Below, piece by piece: positions 1 to 12,640 of a DNA stretch of 64,000 bases. The position numbers and the translations under genes are program-made. The DNA is from Trebouxia sp. TZW2008 (taxonomy: Eukaryota; Chlorophyta; Trebouxiophyceae; Trebouxiales; Trebouxiaceae), in assembly GCA_002118135.1 (NCBI GenBank), contig BDIU01000350.1, positions 62,001 through 126,000 of the forward strand. The letters run 5' to 3'. The notes beneath the pieces are model-generated. The model was not told the DNA's origin. It searched no databases and was given only the letters and a program-made list of their open reading frames with translations. Position 1 is the first letter of the stretch; each line of letters opens with the position of its first letter.

Positions 1-2379
1 CCTCCCAAAGACAGCAACACAGCTGACAAGACTGCTGCAAAACCCTCTGACCCTGTCAGCATAGCGAATGGCCACCCGGCCTTTCCTCAAAGACCCACAT
101 CATCAGAGGATGGGCCAGCCACTGCAAATGACACAAGTCACAGCCCTGACCAGCAGGCTGCTGCCCTTGGTGAAAATGCTCCGAGCAATGATGACAACAC
201 TCTTGTGACTTTAGACAAGCATGTTGTGGGAGAGGAGCTTGATGCAAGGGCTTTGACAGGACAGCAACAGCAGAATGACGGCACACCTGCTGCTCCCCAC
301 CCAGATGCTGAGCAGCAAAGCAGTCACCAAGTCTCAAGCATGCATGTCGTTGGTGAGGAGCTTGACACCAAGGCCTCAGACCATCATCAGCAGCAGCAGC
401 AGCAGCAGCAGCATGACAAGCTCAGTCTGGCTCATGCAGATGCAGAAAGACAGAGCAATCAGGCTGCTCCTGAACATGTTGTTGGAGAGGAGCAAGACCC
501 AAGGTCAACAGGGTCTGATGGGCGTCGACCAACCCCCCGCCAGCCCTCCAAGGGCCCCCAGACTGCGCATAAGTCACCAGGTAGTCATCACACTGCTCTT
601 CAAACAAGTCAAGATGGGTTTGTGCATTTGTTGGAGCTGCTGTGACAGCCAGAGGCACATGTGCTGTCATGATGTAGCTCGTCAAGTTGCCTGTTGAGTC
701 TGGCAATGCCTGTGCAGCATCGTGTGTATCCCTTCAATTGCAGACAAGAGCTTGACAGCAGCAGCAGCAGCAGCAGCAGCAACAGCAACAGCATCAGCCA
801 CTAACAGTTGACAAAGTTCCAGGCTGTGAATTGCTTGTAGGATAGCAGCAAGTTGCGTCAACTGCTTGCAATCTTTCTGACAGCTGGCCTGCACATTATT
901 CACAGTGGTACGCTGCCTGTCAACATGAGTCTCTACCTCTGCCTCATCTCAAACTCCTGTCACAGCGCACTGATACTAGCTGCCATGGCGATATGGCTGG
1001 CAGGCATCAGAATTGTGCCATGCAACAAAGTTTCAAGGCAGATGATGCAGGGGCACAAGCTTCCTTATATGCGTCATTTGTCTGTGATTAAATTGAGTTA
1101 GTGTATTGAGGTCATCAAGGCATTGAGACCGAACTAAAAGCTGCACATTCTGCAGGGGCACATGCCGACAAACAAAATGCAACACTCACGTGCGTTTGCA
1201 TTGAGACAATGTCTTGAGGTCATCTCAACTTCCGGAGAGAATTGACTGCTGCAGGTTATGCAGGGGCACACGTTTTCACACAAAATCCAACACCCATCTT
1301 CAACGTCACAAACGTGATGGTTTCAGGTAGCTTCAGACATTCTGACTCAGCATATTTTGCAGGGGCACATGTGGACATAGAAGATGGAGAAATGTCTGGA
1401 GACAAAGCTGGGGACACGCTTGAAGAAGCAGTTGGGGAGACACCAGCAGCGCCTCCTCTGCTGCTGCAGCTGCTGCCGCTACTGGAGATGCAGAAGTACG
1501 GGTTGATGCTGCTGATGGAGCTGATGACCTACACACCAATCATGTACTAATCTGCAAAGCCTTCAGGCAAAATGAGTTATTGTAAATGCTGCAGAGGCAC
1601 CTGCAGATGTAGAAGATGGGGAGATGCCTGTAGAAGAAGTCAGGGAGATGCCAGCACAGGCAGAAGCTGCTGCTGCAGCTGCTGCTGCAGCTGCTGCTTT
1701 AGCAGCTGGAGATGCAGTAAGGCCAGGAACTGCTGCCGTTGGGGAGGAGCTTGACCCACATGCACACACAGCCAGTGCCAGAACAGCCCCAGGGCAACGC
1801 AGCAACAGCCCTGAGGAAGAAGTGCGCAGATCAGCCAAGGCCACAACAGTCCCAGGGCAGCGCAGCATCAGTCCTGAAGAAGACGTGCGCAGATCTGCTG
1901 GGCGCCCTGTCGGCGAAGAGTTGGACACTGCAGCTGCCACAGCAGAATTTGCTTCAGATTCAAGGGGCAGGGGCAAAAGCCCTAGGCTGGAATCCAACAG
2001 ACATCATGCACAGCAGCAGCAACCGTCATATGGCAGTGGCAGCTCAATGTCATTGTCAGACTCAGGCTCAGACGGCAGTGCAGGCGAGCCCCTTCCTCTT
2101 CCATCATGGCGTCGGCAGGAGCAGCTGCAGAAACCTGAGAAGGAAGCTGCAAGGCCCAGGGCAGGGCCAGGTCACATGCAGGAAGCCCTGCCAGGCTCTA
2201 CTAGTCATCACACACAGTCAGACAGACAGGGGCAGCACTCTTCAAGCAGTCAAAGGTCACGCGCAGCGTCAACAGAAAGGGCTGCTGGTCGTGAGACAAG
2301 GCCTGCAGAGGCTTACAGCAGATCCCAGCAAAGCTATGGACCTCCTGTCATGGGTGATAGACCCAGGCAGATGCGCCAT

Positions 2380-2410
<31 letters not shown>

Positions 2411-5400
2411 CCCAACAGGACAGACACAGTGACTACAAGGGGGACTCCAGGGATGACTACAGGGGTCACTCCAGGGATGACTACCCAAGGCAGCCAGCAG
2501 TTAGGGGGCGTCAGCAAGCACCTGAGACAGCTGGAGCACATGGACATGGCTACAGAAACCAGGTGCCAAGTGCTCAGCAGCCTGCAAGGCGTCCCTTCAC
2601 CAGAGGGGGGGCGCCCCAAGGGAGGGACAGCGTAATGCACCCACGTTCAGACAGACTGTCGAATGCTCATGACCAGCGGCACCTCAATCTCGCTGATGAC
2701 AGACACATTGCTGTCAGTGACAGGAACGCACACTCAGACAGACTCGGCATCACTCACAATGGGCGGCTCCCTAATGCTGTGGATGACAGACGCCACGCTG
2801 TCAATGACATGCATCCACGCACAGACAGGCCGTACAGCACTCACAATCTGAAACGCAATAATGACAGATGCAATGCTGATGATCACATGATTCGCGATGT
2901 CAGCCGTGAAGCCAGGCATGCAGACCAGACAGCAGGATCAAATGAAAGGTATGTTGGGCAACCCCGTGCTTGGCCTGAACTACATGGCAATGTCAGATCA
3001 AATTGTCAGGATGCCAGGGACAGCCAGCATAGTGCCATGCACCCAGCCAGCAATGAAAGAATGAGAGACAGGTGAGACGGCATTGATGCTGCCATGTATT
3101 GCTGTGTTATGATGCAGTGTTATGAGCCTCAGCATGGCTTGGATTTTCATTCATTCGTTTTCACATGCATGCTAGACAGGCTCAACAGTTCCAGCTAGGT
3201 ACATACTGGAGCATGGGTTCATGATTGTGCATGCCTATCAGAGAAACTGAAGTGCCCAACTGATTGCACAAATTGCCTGCTGCTGTTGCCCTTCACCTCA
3301 TATGCGCATGCTCGACAAGGCTGGGCAGCAGTGACAACATTGGACAGCGCAGGCAATGAGTTGTGCATTCGTGCTCATATGTTTTGCCTGCTGCTATTGT
3401 GCTCAAGTTGCCTGTAGCGTGTGGATGAGTCGCCCACACCCTGCCTATTCGCCAGCCGCTGTTGTGCTTAACTTGAGAGTAGCATCTGAGCGTGTTGCCA
3501 ACATCGTGCCGGCTTCAATTTTACGCTTGAGCAGCCCCTGGCTACGCCTCTGTTTTCTCATTTCTTGATGCTGGATGTAGGCAAGCTGCAGGCCAGATTG
3601 CACCCCAAGGTCCCAGGTCCCGCTCAGATAGTCAGCACACATCCCCAAGCCATCAAGGCAGGACCGCAGACCAGGAGCCTCGACCCTCCAGGGGCGAAGG
3701 GGTACCCAGGGGACCCTTGCAAGAGGCAAGGCCTAGCAGAGGTAGCCAGCGGGTTGATCGAGAGGCACAGCCAGGTCAGTTCAGGGGTGACAGGCAAGAT
3801 CCCAGGCATGTAGATGCCAGGGACGCCAGGCATGACGGAACGTCCAGGAGGATTGATAGGCAGATTGGGCCAGAAAGGGTCGAAAGGCAACGCGACCGGC
3901 AACCCGGCTACGAAAGGCAGAACAAGGGGCATCGCGAAAGGCAGCACGATCGGCAGCCAGGTCATGAGCGGCAGGGCCACAGGCAAGCCGACCGTGATCG
4001 GCGAGATGACCGGCAGCGTGACCGGCAACCTGGTTACGAAAGGCAAAATGCAAGGCAAGCAGGCTATGAGAGGCATGCAAGCGACAGGCGTCAGTCCGAC
4101 CGCAGTCGCAGTCCTAGTGAAGATCAGGAACAAAGGAAGAGGCGCAAAACAAGCGGATTCAGTGGGGATGCTGTCCCTGGTGCTGTTGCTGGAGACCCTT
4201 CATCTGCTGCTGCTGCAGGTTTGTGTATATCTTTTTCAGGCCCACATACACCGTCAAGGGCTGATCTGGTGCAATTTTGCAACACAAGCCTGACACCCAG
4301 TGCCCGTATTGATGCCTACACCTCATGCATCATGCCGTTCACAAATGCACACAGGCATTCGTGATGCTCCGTCTGAACTCACTTCATAGGTTGGTCTGTT
4401 GCATCTGGCATAAGGACTTATTGGCTGAGCTACATCCTCACATGCAGTGATGCACATGCAAGGGCATGCAGGCGGGTGTAGATTGCTGACGCGTCGCTCA
4501 TTGTGAATGATGACTCAGAGCACACCTACATGTATGTGCGTGTGTGCAGTGGTGCACATGCAAGGGCAGTCAGGGATAAAATGGTGTTTGAGCCAGCATG
4601 TTATTGTCTGTGTGTCTGTGCAGTGATGCGCATGCAAGGGCAGCCAGGCAATTCAGGTCTGACAACACAGCAAAAGAGGAGCAAGCTGTGGAGCAAGGCA
4701 CCTTCTGACCCTTCCCAGGTGAGTTGCCTGTAAGAGCCTGAAGTGCAATTTTTAGTGAAAAAGTAAAGTGTATGTCATGTGGCATCACAGCAAGAACCCT
4801 TGTGAGCAAAAGCAAGTTGGGAGCAAAGCACCTGCTGACTCCACCCAGGTCGACATTGCCTGCAACAGTCTGACCTGCAGCATGATGGGTTATGCATGCA
4901 TGGTGTAGATGCAACGTGTGATCCTTGATTTTGATCTTCAGCAGAACGCCCTTCAACACACAGATGCATGCCGTGCATATAGCGCTGTTATGGGCCATAT
5001 GCTTACATTTGCTTCTACTCAAATGTGCGTCATGAACTAATTTGGATGATTAAAACTTGCTGCGTACAGATAAGCCCACCACCAAAGTCTACAGATCTGA
5101 CAATTACTGTGTCATTGCCATGCCTTGCTTCACAAGCAGTACAGTGAGTGCATCAGTTCATCTGCAGCTGCTTGCGCTTCTTCTGTTGCACAGCAGTGCT
5201 GTCATTAAACTTCATGCCATGCTCGCTGTGAGCAATCGATCACAAGTTGTGCGTGTGAGACTTGAGTATTGCCTGTTTTGCAGACTGATGCTGCGCATGG
5301 TATTATGCATTGGCATACAGCAACTGCATCTGCTTGCTTCTTGAGTGCAGCAGTGCTGTCACGGTTTTTGATATCATGCTCACTGTGAGCAACATATCAC

Positions 5401-7274
5401 AAGTTGCGCATGTTTTGATGTAAGTACTGCCTGTCTTGCAGGCTGATGCCGTGCATGGAGCCAATCACTGGCATACAGCAACGGTTGGGGATACTGCGCA
5501 GACACAGAAGTTTCATCGCATGCTGGTACGTCCTGCAAAATCTCATTTGCAATTTGCACTGCGCACATGGACTTGTGGCAGTGATTGCATGACATCGCTT
5601 GCCCTGGCCACCTCCAACAACGCCAAGGATTGCTTCTGCTTGATTGCTTCTGTACGTACCTAGTTGGGCCTGCTGAGCCTGCCTAGCACATGTTTATGAT
5701 GAAATGAATGAACGGGCAAATGATTTATGGCAAACATTGTCCATGGAAACGCCAAGCAACATGTTGATCATCTGTCTGCACCGGGTCAGCCGGAGTGACT
5801 ATCACAGCAAAGAAAGCGCATCATTCGGCTCCTAGTGCTTACGACCACGATGAGCCAAAATTTACAAGGGTCTGGAGTCGACGAACACTGTGACTGTCGG
5901 TCTTGCTGATGTGCTCACGTGAGTAGTGTCAGTTGGTGAAGAACATTCCAGCAGCAAAGCCGCTTGTCTGAACCTGATTTACCACAAGTGTATGAGAAAG
6001 CTGGCCCAGAACAAGCACACAGTGATCATGGTGGGGTTGAGCACATACCAATGTTTTGTTTCAATGTCCAACTCTACGGTCATTGAGCATTGCAACGCTC
6101 AATACAGGCCAAAAGCATGCACACTTCTATCGTGTTAAGCCAAACAGCGCTTTCCAAAGTAGGGTATTGCCTGCCCTTGCTGATTGAAGACCCATGTTTG
6201 TCATCGCTGTGCAGGGGGTCAAGACGTCTGCTGTTGCACAGCCAGCAGAAGCAGGAGCGCCACAGCCAAATGCGGACTTTGAAGATAGAGATCAACTCTT
6301 GAGTGGGCTTCTGCCTGCCCTGACTGCCCCTGCTGACTTGTGACAAGGTCATTGCTGCTGTGCAGGGAGTCAAGACGTCTGCTGTTGCACAGCCAGCAAA
6401 AGCAGCAGCACCACAGCCAAATGCTGACTATGAAGACAGAGACCAGTTCTCCCATGGGCTTCTGCCTGCCCTGCCTGCCCCTGCTGACTTGTGACCCAGG
6501 GTCATTGCTGCTGTGCAGGGAGTCAAGACGTCTGCTGTTGCACAGCCAGCAGAAGCAGGAGCGCCACAGCCAGATGTTGACTTTGAAGACAGAGACCAGT
6601 TCTCCAGTAAGTTCCTGCTTGGGCTGACTGCCCCTGCTCACTTATGACAAATGCCATTGTGCATAATGTGTCTCTATCATCATGAGCATGACTATTTTTG
6701 TCCCTCACAAAGCTAAAACCATCGCTAGAAATTGACGATCCGCAATTGTTAGCCTACCTTGCCTGCTCCTTGCATTTGGTGAAGCCTGCTTTTGATGCTC
6801 TTGACTCAATTGTCGCCATAAAGCTCTGATCAGCTGACTTGGTCAGGCACAGGTCGCCTATCAAAAGCTTGTTTTGATGCAGAACCACAGCATGCATAGC
6901 TGTCTGTGCTTTGAGTGCATGGCTTCCGCTCCCAGCAGCACAGCTGACATGCATGTAGTGTGATGTTAGCTGGTGCTGTTGTGTAGGCAGGCAGCACCAA
7001 ATGCATGCTGGCTGGGTATGCCCCTCGCATGCGTCAACAGTCCTGAGAAGGTATCTCTACCAAAGCAATCTTGTTTCGCGAGTTGGTATGCACAAATTGG
7101 CAATGAGCACAATGGCAATGAAATGCTGTTTGTCGGCTAGGCGTGGCATGTGCTGAGCAATACATTGGCTGTGATGCAGGAGAGCGTCAGGACAGAGTAT
7201 TGGGAGACCTTGAATCGCAGTATGTGACTGGCTTACGCAGGAAGGATGGTCGAACTGTTGGTCTTGGCTTGTGA
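1..7274 (+). CDS. Ser/Arg/Gln-rich low-complexity protein, 5' truncated, multi-exon
   Basis: I do not recognise the family. The gene is open from base 1. Phase-consistent exons are 1-580, 1595-3071, 3581-4218, 4624-4718, 5442-5525, 6519-6606 and 7180-7274 (stop TGA 7272-7274). Donors include CAG|GTGAGA at 3071 and A|GTAAGT at 6606. The protein is almost all low complexity: a short VGEELD motif recurs five times, with poly-Gln near 382-414 and 2380-2410, poly-Ala near 1664-1700, and Asp-Arg/Arg-rich repeats. A RSRSPSEDQEQRKRRK-like basic stretch lies near 4110-4145, as in nuclear RNA-processing factors. The C-terminus (EDRDQFSRERQDRVLGDLES...) is more ordinary and charged. A nuclear RNA-related role is only an inference from composition. 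Three exons have degenerate copies in adjacent introns, listed separately. Its 3' end converges on the O-methyltransferase gene. Confidence 0.6.
1040..1594 (+). repeat. Tandem ~105-bp intron repeats ending in a ghost copy of the next exon
   Basis: The motif GCAGGGGCACA, which looks like a splice acceptor plus exon start, recurs at about 1046, 1152, 1259 and 1359, a spacing of 100-107 bp. TTGAGGTCATC also recurs at the same spacing (about 1108 and 1213). The last unit (1363-1549) is a copy of the start of the exon at 1595. Both encode an acidic V/I-EDGEM block followed by an Ala-rich run. In the 1363 copy the Ala run is in a different frame, so it has a frameshift, and no matching donor is evident. 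I read it as a decayed exon-edge duplicate upstream of the working exon. Confidence 0.6.
4800..4870 (+). repeat. Ghost copy of exon 3' edge (donor side)
   Basis: 4805-4850 repeats the end of the exon 4624-4718. Both read GAGCAAG...TGGGAGCAA-GCACCT-CTGAC-C-CCCAG followed by GT, and the similarity continues about 20 bp into the intron (GTGAGTTGCCTG versus GTCGACATTGCCTG). The copy lies downstream of the exon and carries a weakened donor. Confidence 0.55.
6205..6620 (+). repeat. Triplicated exon, two ghost copies plus working copy
   Basis: Three tandem copies of about 151 bp start at 6215, 6366 and 6519, each preceded by CTGTGCAG. All three encode nearly the same peptide (VKTSAVAQPA..., then DFEDRDQ or DYEDRDQ). 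Only the third copy has a strong donor (TCTCCA|GTAAGT at 6606) and a phase that joins the last exon. In copies 1 and 2 the same site reads TTGAGTGGGC and CCCATGGGC. The first two are therefore probably skipped. Confidence 0.75.
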
Positions 7275-7632
7275 CAGTCGGTTCAGTCAGCTCAAGCTCG
7301 GACTGCTGTTTCTGTGCTGCCAAGTCACCAAGCCTCAGCAAATGCATCCGCAGCAATACACCATGTAGCATGAGCACATGATCAGTACAAGCTTGCGTGC
7401 TGATTAGGTGCAGACACGCTAAGGCGTGTCTTAGAGGCATGCACAATTTATTTCATGCGTGTCATGGGATGTGGAGCTTCTGATTTTGGTTTCTGCTTGG
7501 CATGCTGGAATTTTGCTGCTGCAGCAATAAGATGCTACAGTAAATGGCTGTTCTGGCCCTTCTTGAAACTTAATCAGGCTCCCTGACTTGTGATGGTGTG
7601 GACTTCGTTTTGCTTCACCCCCATCAATTTCG

Positions 7633-10127
7633 TTATTGTTTCAGACACATCGCCATGCCATCGCCAACTGGCACCATGCTGAGCATGATTCGTTCATCAT
7701 GCAACAACGCCTGGTTCAATGCCCGGAATGATTTTGTCCTACCATCCTGATCCTGCAACATAATCTTAAATACATCAGCAGGCTCACAGACTCCTCTCAT
7801 CTGCATCAAATCCAAGCAGAATTCGCAACTGCATGAATGCTACAGCACCATGTGGCATGGCACTAAGAATGGGACTCGATTTCATGGCTGGCAGGTCAGT
7901 CAGCAAGCACTTGCAGCTCTGTGACAATGGTTTTGCAGCGCATATGGGATAAAAAACATTGCTAGCTGAATCCTAATTCCTAACTCTGCTGCAAAGTCCA
8001 GCAGTTCTGCAGGTGCAATCTTAGCAGCAAGCTATACAAAGGCAGCTGCACATGCAGGCAGTAACACAGACATGAGTGCTCTTGCTGCAAATGCTGAACT
8101 TGCCGCAGCATGTGTACTTCTTGGGTGTGCGTGCTAATTTCAAATGGTATCCTGTGGCCCCCCTATTGGGTCTCACAAAGGACGTGACTTGTAAATAGTG
8201 AATAATCAAGCCAGACAAGCATCCCAGATCAGCAATATTCTTGAGCACTTAGATCTGACTCAGCTTGCATGGAGACTTTGATGATGTCCTGCAATGTGAA
8301 CTGCAATCGTTGGTATGCACTGGAGGACTTACCTGAGGATCTGCCACTCTGCCATACCACAGCACATTGTCAAGAATGATGATGCCTCCTTTGCAGACCA
8401 GCTGCAGGCACAACTCATAGTACTTGGCATATGCCTTCTTATCTGCATCTGCAGCAAACGGCAAACTCAGTTGCTATTCTGAAAAGTGTTGTTAGCAATT
8501 CGATGTATGCATTCTTGTCTGCATCTGCAGCATCCCAACCCAAAACGCAACAAGGAGCGCTTTGATGCAACTGTTTGTCAGCAATGTCATGTGGGCCATG
8601 AATCACACTGCTTCCATACAAATTCATGTGCAGGCTCCTGCTTTATCGCTGACAAGTTGTTGCAATGTAAGATGCAATGTATGTCCACACAAAGTCAAAG
8701 CAGCTGTGTCAGTCATCAGGCCAGGAAGATTACGTCGCTGCAGTGGCAGGAGATAAAGAGACACTTGTATGCAGCTTACCAATGAAGGCAAAGTCTAGGC
8801 TGCCAGCAGCGCCTGGTTGCTGCAGCATACTGTGCAAAGCCTCCAGAGCCGGTTGCTCCCTGATGTCTATCTGCACCATGCACACAGGCACATCAGCGCA
8901 CACAGGCCCGTCAGCCCACGACCATGCACACAGGCACATCAACCCACAACCATGCACAAAGGCACATCAGCCCACGACCGTGATGGTCATGATGACACCA
9001 ACAGTCAGGACAGTCTTGCTGATAAGCAGTGCATTGAAAATACGAAGAAACTTTGTGATGGCAGAGCTGCAGGTGGGCATACTGTATGAGAGACACATGA
9101 TATGGCAGGATATGTGATAGCAGGACACGCAATGGCAGGATATGTGATGGCAGAACATATGGTGGCAGGGCTTCACGTAGGCATACTTTGTGAGAGACGC
9201 CTGCTGCTGCAAAGGCCTGCTTTGCCAGGGCCAGAGGGCGAGTATCTCTGTCACATGCTATCAGTGTCCCATCACTTGGGAGAGCCTGCACTGCAACAAA
9301 GCAGAGTTGCTCAGTATGGGCTCATGCCATATTCATTTCATTCTAAGCATGTGCTAGACAGGCTCAGCAGGCCCAGCTAGGTACGCACTGGAGCATCAAC
9401 TGTCTCCAACCAGTTTGGTCCTGTGCTATCCTAAGCCACTTGTATTGAGCATGAAGTTCCATGCCACAGTATACTGCCAAAAGTTTGGCAGTTGCATTCA
9501 GTCATGCACAACGGGCAAGGCAGGATCAGCAGATGGAGGTAGGCTAGGAAAGGCCAACAGTCTCAAGAGATAGCATGCAGGCGCAGTTCTGACGCGCAGC
9601 ATTTCTTACAAGGGCTACAGCCAGAGCAGAGTAGCCAGTGAAGACACCCAGCTCCAAAGCGCGCTTTGTATTCGTCGCTTTCACTAGCCAAGCTAGAAAT
9701 TGAGCTTGTTCTGGTGACACTTGCATCCGCGCGCCTACAGGAAACTGATCTGCTGTTTCCTGCCGCAGCCACCTGAGGACCTGCAGACAGTGCAGCATGT
9801 CTGGTGACAAGTGTCTCAGCCTGGACTTCTGATCAGCTGCAACTAGGTACAGCATGCTCGTTGAGCTGCTAAGCATAATACCTTGTGTTCAGGAGTGTGT
9901 GATAGCAGGTAACTGTACAGCTGCTCGTTCATGACAGTTCCTCCATGCTGCTTGTTGATGGGAGCTGACTGCTCGGTACTTGCGCAGTACGTTCGGCATT
10001 GGGCAAGGCTGCGTCTGAACAGTCTAGTACTGCGCGCGCCAGCGCAGCGACGTACAGCTGCTGACATATCGCGGCTGCGGGATATATTGACCGCAGTGAC
10101 GCTGGGCAGAGACAACGCATTCGCCAT
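7633..10127 (-). CDS. Caffeoyl-CoA-type O-methyltransferase (family 3), probably organelle targeted
   Basis: This is an SAM-dependent methyltransferase of the class I plant/bacterial O-methyltransferase family. Exact exons, all in phase: 10127-9882, 9828-9610, 9285-9187, 8870-8780, 8448-8333 and 7752-7633, giving 296 aa. An Arg/Ser/Ala-rich N-terminus of about 60 residues suggests a transit peptide. The core then follows the family: [15 protein letters not shown], the SAM-binding [33 protein letters not shown] (metal/catalytic Asp), [18 protein letters not shown], and the terminal [16 protein letters not shown]. Family members methylate catechol-type hydroxyls with a divalent metal. The actual substrate here cannot be told. 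A 313-bp gap separates it from the divergent VIT gene. Introns hold ghost edges at 8484-8535 and 9071-9098. Confidence 0.9.
8484..8535 (-). repeat. Ghost acceptor-side copy of O-methyltransferase exon 5
   Basis: On the minus strand GATGCTGCAG|ATGCAGACAAGAATGCATAC copies the acceptor and first codons of exon 5 (8448), GCTGCAG|ATGCAGATAAGAAGGCATAT, which encodes the DADK motif. The match is lost after about 35 nt. The copy lies just upstream of the working exon. Confidence 0.65.
8878..8990 (+). repeat. Short tandem repeat in O-methyltransferase intron
   Basis: Units of about 30 bp built on GCACACAGGCACATCAGCCCACGACCAT recur roughly four times with small changes, inside the intron between exons 3 and 4. 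Confidence 0.6.
9071..9175 (-). repeat. Ghost donor of exon 3 plus ~17-bp tandem repeat
   Basis: On the minus strand TCTCATACAGTATGCCCACC (about 9075-9096) copies the exon 3/donor junction TCTCTCACAAA|GTATGCCTACG at 9187, and lies downstream of it. The intervening 9095-9170 consists of imperfect units of GGCAGGATATGTGAT(A/G). Confidence 0.55.
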
Positions 10128-10440
10128 GCAAGGTCGACGCCCTATAGCCGATCAAAGCAGCTTGGACTCGACTTCCGGTAACAAGCTGCGTGTCATGCTT
10201 GGCATGCTCGACGTCGTGACGGTGGAATGTACCGATGTCCAGCTCATGCGTTGGCAAATGAACGCCGCTTGACAGCGAGATAGAACGCTTGCCGAGCATC
10301 AAGCCTGCCTTAGTAACTTTGGACTTGATGTTAGTCTTATATGAGTAAACGCGCCCCGGGCCATCACGAGGAGGCTCGCTCGACGCCGCAGACCCGTAGC
10401 GGTGTTTCGTCTCCAGCTTCACAACTGAGATCTGACAGCG
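10128..10440. promoter_or_regulatory. Shared divergent promoter region (O-methyltransferase / VIT)
   Basis: The two start codons face away from each other across 313 bp, so this interval must hold both 5' UTRs and probably a bidirectional promoter. It is locally richer in CpG than its surroundings. I see no specific element I can name. Confidence 0.5.
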
Positions 10441-12265
10441 ATGGCAAGCACACTGCAGCCTCTGTTGGACGGCCAAAATGGTGCACGGACAGAGAGTCAG
10501 GATCTGTCTATCCGCGTCGATCACCTCGTTCAAGACGGACCCCATGACCAGCCAAGCCCCAGGGACGTGCACGACATGGACAAGTACCACCAGCATTACT
10601 CAGACAGAGCGCCATGGCTACGAGCCGCGGTGCTAGGAGCAAACGACGGCCTGGTGTCCGTTGCTTCAATCATGCTTGGTGTCAGCGGAGGTAGCCAGGA
10701 CAAGCACACACTCATCCTTTCCGGTCTGTCCGCCTTGGTAGCAGGTGAGACTGCATTTCCAGTTGACATCAGACTCTTCTAGTGCACTGACCGAAACTCG
10801 CTTGACTCTACACCACCAGAAAGCTTATGTTTGCTTCTGCAAGCTTGTCATCCCTACAGCATATTCAAGGATATGCGAAACGATATCCTGCATCTTGTGA
10901 TTGTTGATTCAAAGTCAGCTGCAGAGCAAGCACGCTGGATCACAAGAGTGTCAGTTTAGAGTAGCTTTGCAGGTCATTGGGGCTGCCCAAGTTGGGTACG
11001 AAAATTACTTTTTGGACACAGTGTGTATTGAGGCCAGCTGGCCACTAAACATTTTGCATACAGCTTGTGCAAGGCAAGTTGAGTTTCACACATCAGATGA
11101 ACCCAAACTAATAGGAAAACTTTTGATTGTGCTATGTAATCGTCAGATTTGACCATCGGCAGTACGCTTAGCCTGTGCAATGTTGCTGCGCAGGTGCCAT
11201 GTCTATCTTTGTAGCTTCCCAGAGCAAAACACACAGCATGCAGACATTGATGATCACTGATTGATTGCGTGATTGCCTTAACCCGTGCACTGTGGCTGTG
11301 CAGGTGCCATGTCTATGGCTGCTGGAGAGTACATCTCTGTAGCTTCACAGCGGGATACAGAGCAGGCAGACATTGACAAGGAACGTGAGGCGCTCAATAG
11401 TGGTCCTCAGGTCAGGCAGATGGAGCTTGAGGAGCTTACACAGATCTATGTGCAGCGCGGCCTTAATGACAGACTGGCTCGGGAAGTGGCTGTGGCGCTT
11501 ACAGAGAAGGACGCTGTGCGAGCACATGCCAGGGTGAGTATCACAATCTTTGCAGGACAGGATGAAGCTGTGTTTCACGTGTGGCTGCACAGCAACTGTT
11601 TAGCCTGACATTCAGGCACAACAATTGCAAAAGCCAATGCAACATGTGTGCTTGACAGCGTTAGCTTCAAGATGTCTAATCACATGAGTGCACAGTAGGC
11701 AACAGTGCACAGCAACAGGTTAAGCAAGCATGACTGCTTATGTGTCAGATCTTACTGCAACAGTGGCTATCTCAAGATTGAGAACCAAGTTGCAGACAGC
11801 ACAATCAACCTGCATAAGCCTTGCACGCCGCCTTGCAGCACTGCAGTCTTGCCCGTTTGAACCCATTGGAGTGCTTAGCTGCAATGCTCCAGAGCTTGGA
11901 CTGTCAGTTGGAAATTGACCCGCACCCCTGGCTGACTCAGCGCTGAATGCATGATCTTGCAGGACGAGCTGGGAATTGATATGGATGATCTGGTCAGCCC
12001 TTGGCAAGCAGCAATCTCCTCGCTCGTGTGTTTTGCATTGGGCGCAGCTGTGCCACTGTTGTCTGCCTTGTTTGTGACAAACCCAAAGATCAGAAGCATT
12101 GCTGTATCGGTAGCATCCACCCTGGCCTTAATGGTCTTTGGTGCTGTTGGGGCTTGGCTGGGTGGTGCACACAGAGTGAAGGCAGCCTTCAGAGTGTTGC
12201 TTGGTGGCTGGATAGCGTTTGCGCTGACGTACGGTGTCGGCAAGTTGTTTGGAGAAAGCGCATGA
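10441..12265 (+). CDS. VIT/CCC1 (nodulin-21-like) vacuolar iron/manganese transporter
   Basis: Exact exons are 10441-10744, 11304-11533 and 11963-12265, in phase, giving 278 aa. The family moves Fe2+ or Mn2+ into vacuoles. Diagnostic segments are visible. TM1 with its downstream loop reads WLRAAVLGANDGLVSVASIM then LGVSGG. TM2 is followed by AMSMAAGEYISVASQRDTE. The Glu-rich cytosolic metal-binding helices follow (ELTQIYVQRGLNDRLAREVA, ALTEKDAVRAHARDELGID). Three C-terminal helices with proline and glycine (SALFVTNPKIRSIAV..., FGAVGAWLGG) complete it. The ATG at 10441 gives a hydrophilic N-terminus of about 58 residues, normal for the family. Intron 1 contains a ghost copy of exon 2. TGTAA near 12392 may be the algal polyadenylation signal. 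Confidence 0.92.
11176..11252 (+). repeat. Ghost acceptor-side copy of VIT exon 2
   Basis: GCAG|GTGCCATGTCTAT at 11190 duplicates the acceptor and start of exon 2 (11304). The following bases match exon 2 after an internal deletion that removes the AAGEYI codons: GTAGCTTCCCAGAG, then CAGACATTGATGA versus GTAGCTTCACAGCG and CAGACATTGACAA. No donor follows. The copy lies 110 bp upstream of the working exon. Confidence 0.75.
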
Positions 12266-12640
12266 CACTCCATAAACTGCACAACAGGAGCTGGCAAGTT
12301 GTCTGTAGCAGGCACACTCCAGATACTGCTCAACAGTCTATGTTCTGGTTTCCACATCAGCAAACCAATGACTACATGCAGCATGGAATTGCTGTAATGT
12401 TCATGGGTCATGGCAGGTCGTGTCTTCCAGCCGCAACCTGCAACACTGCTGACTTTACAGGCTTCCAACTGTTTCTGAGCTTTGTTGCTAAGCATACGTC
12501 TGTGTATCATTAATATTACCCTTGCAGAAGCTTATTGAAAGTCTGCTTGTCAATGACTTGATGGTTTCAGATGACTGGTTTTGGCTTATGTAGTTTTGAG
12601 TTTGACTTAGGTAGTACAGTATGTGGTGCTGTGTAATTAC

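Noticed and set aside
6366..6453. Copy 2 of the triplicated exon as a functional exon
   Set aside because: The frame is open but the donor position reads CCCATGGGC with no usable GT at the right phase.
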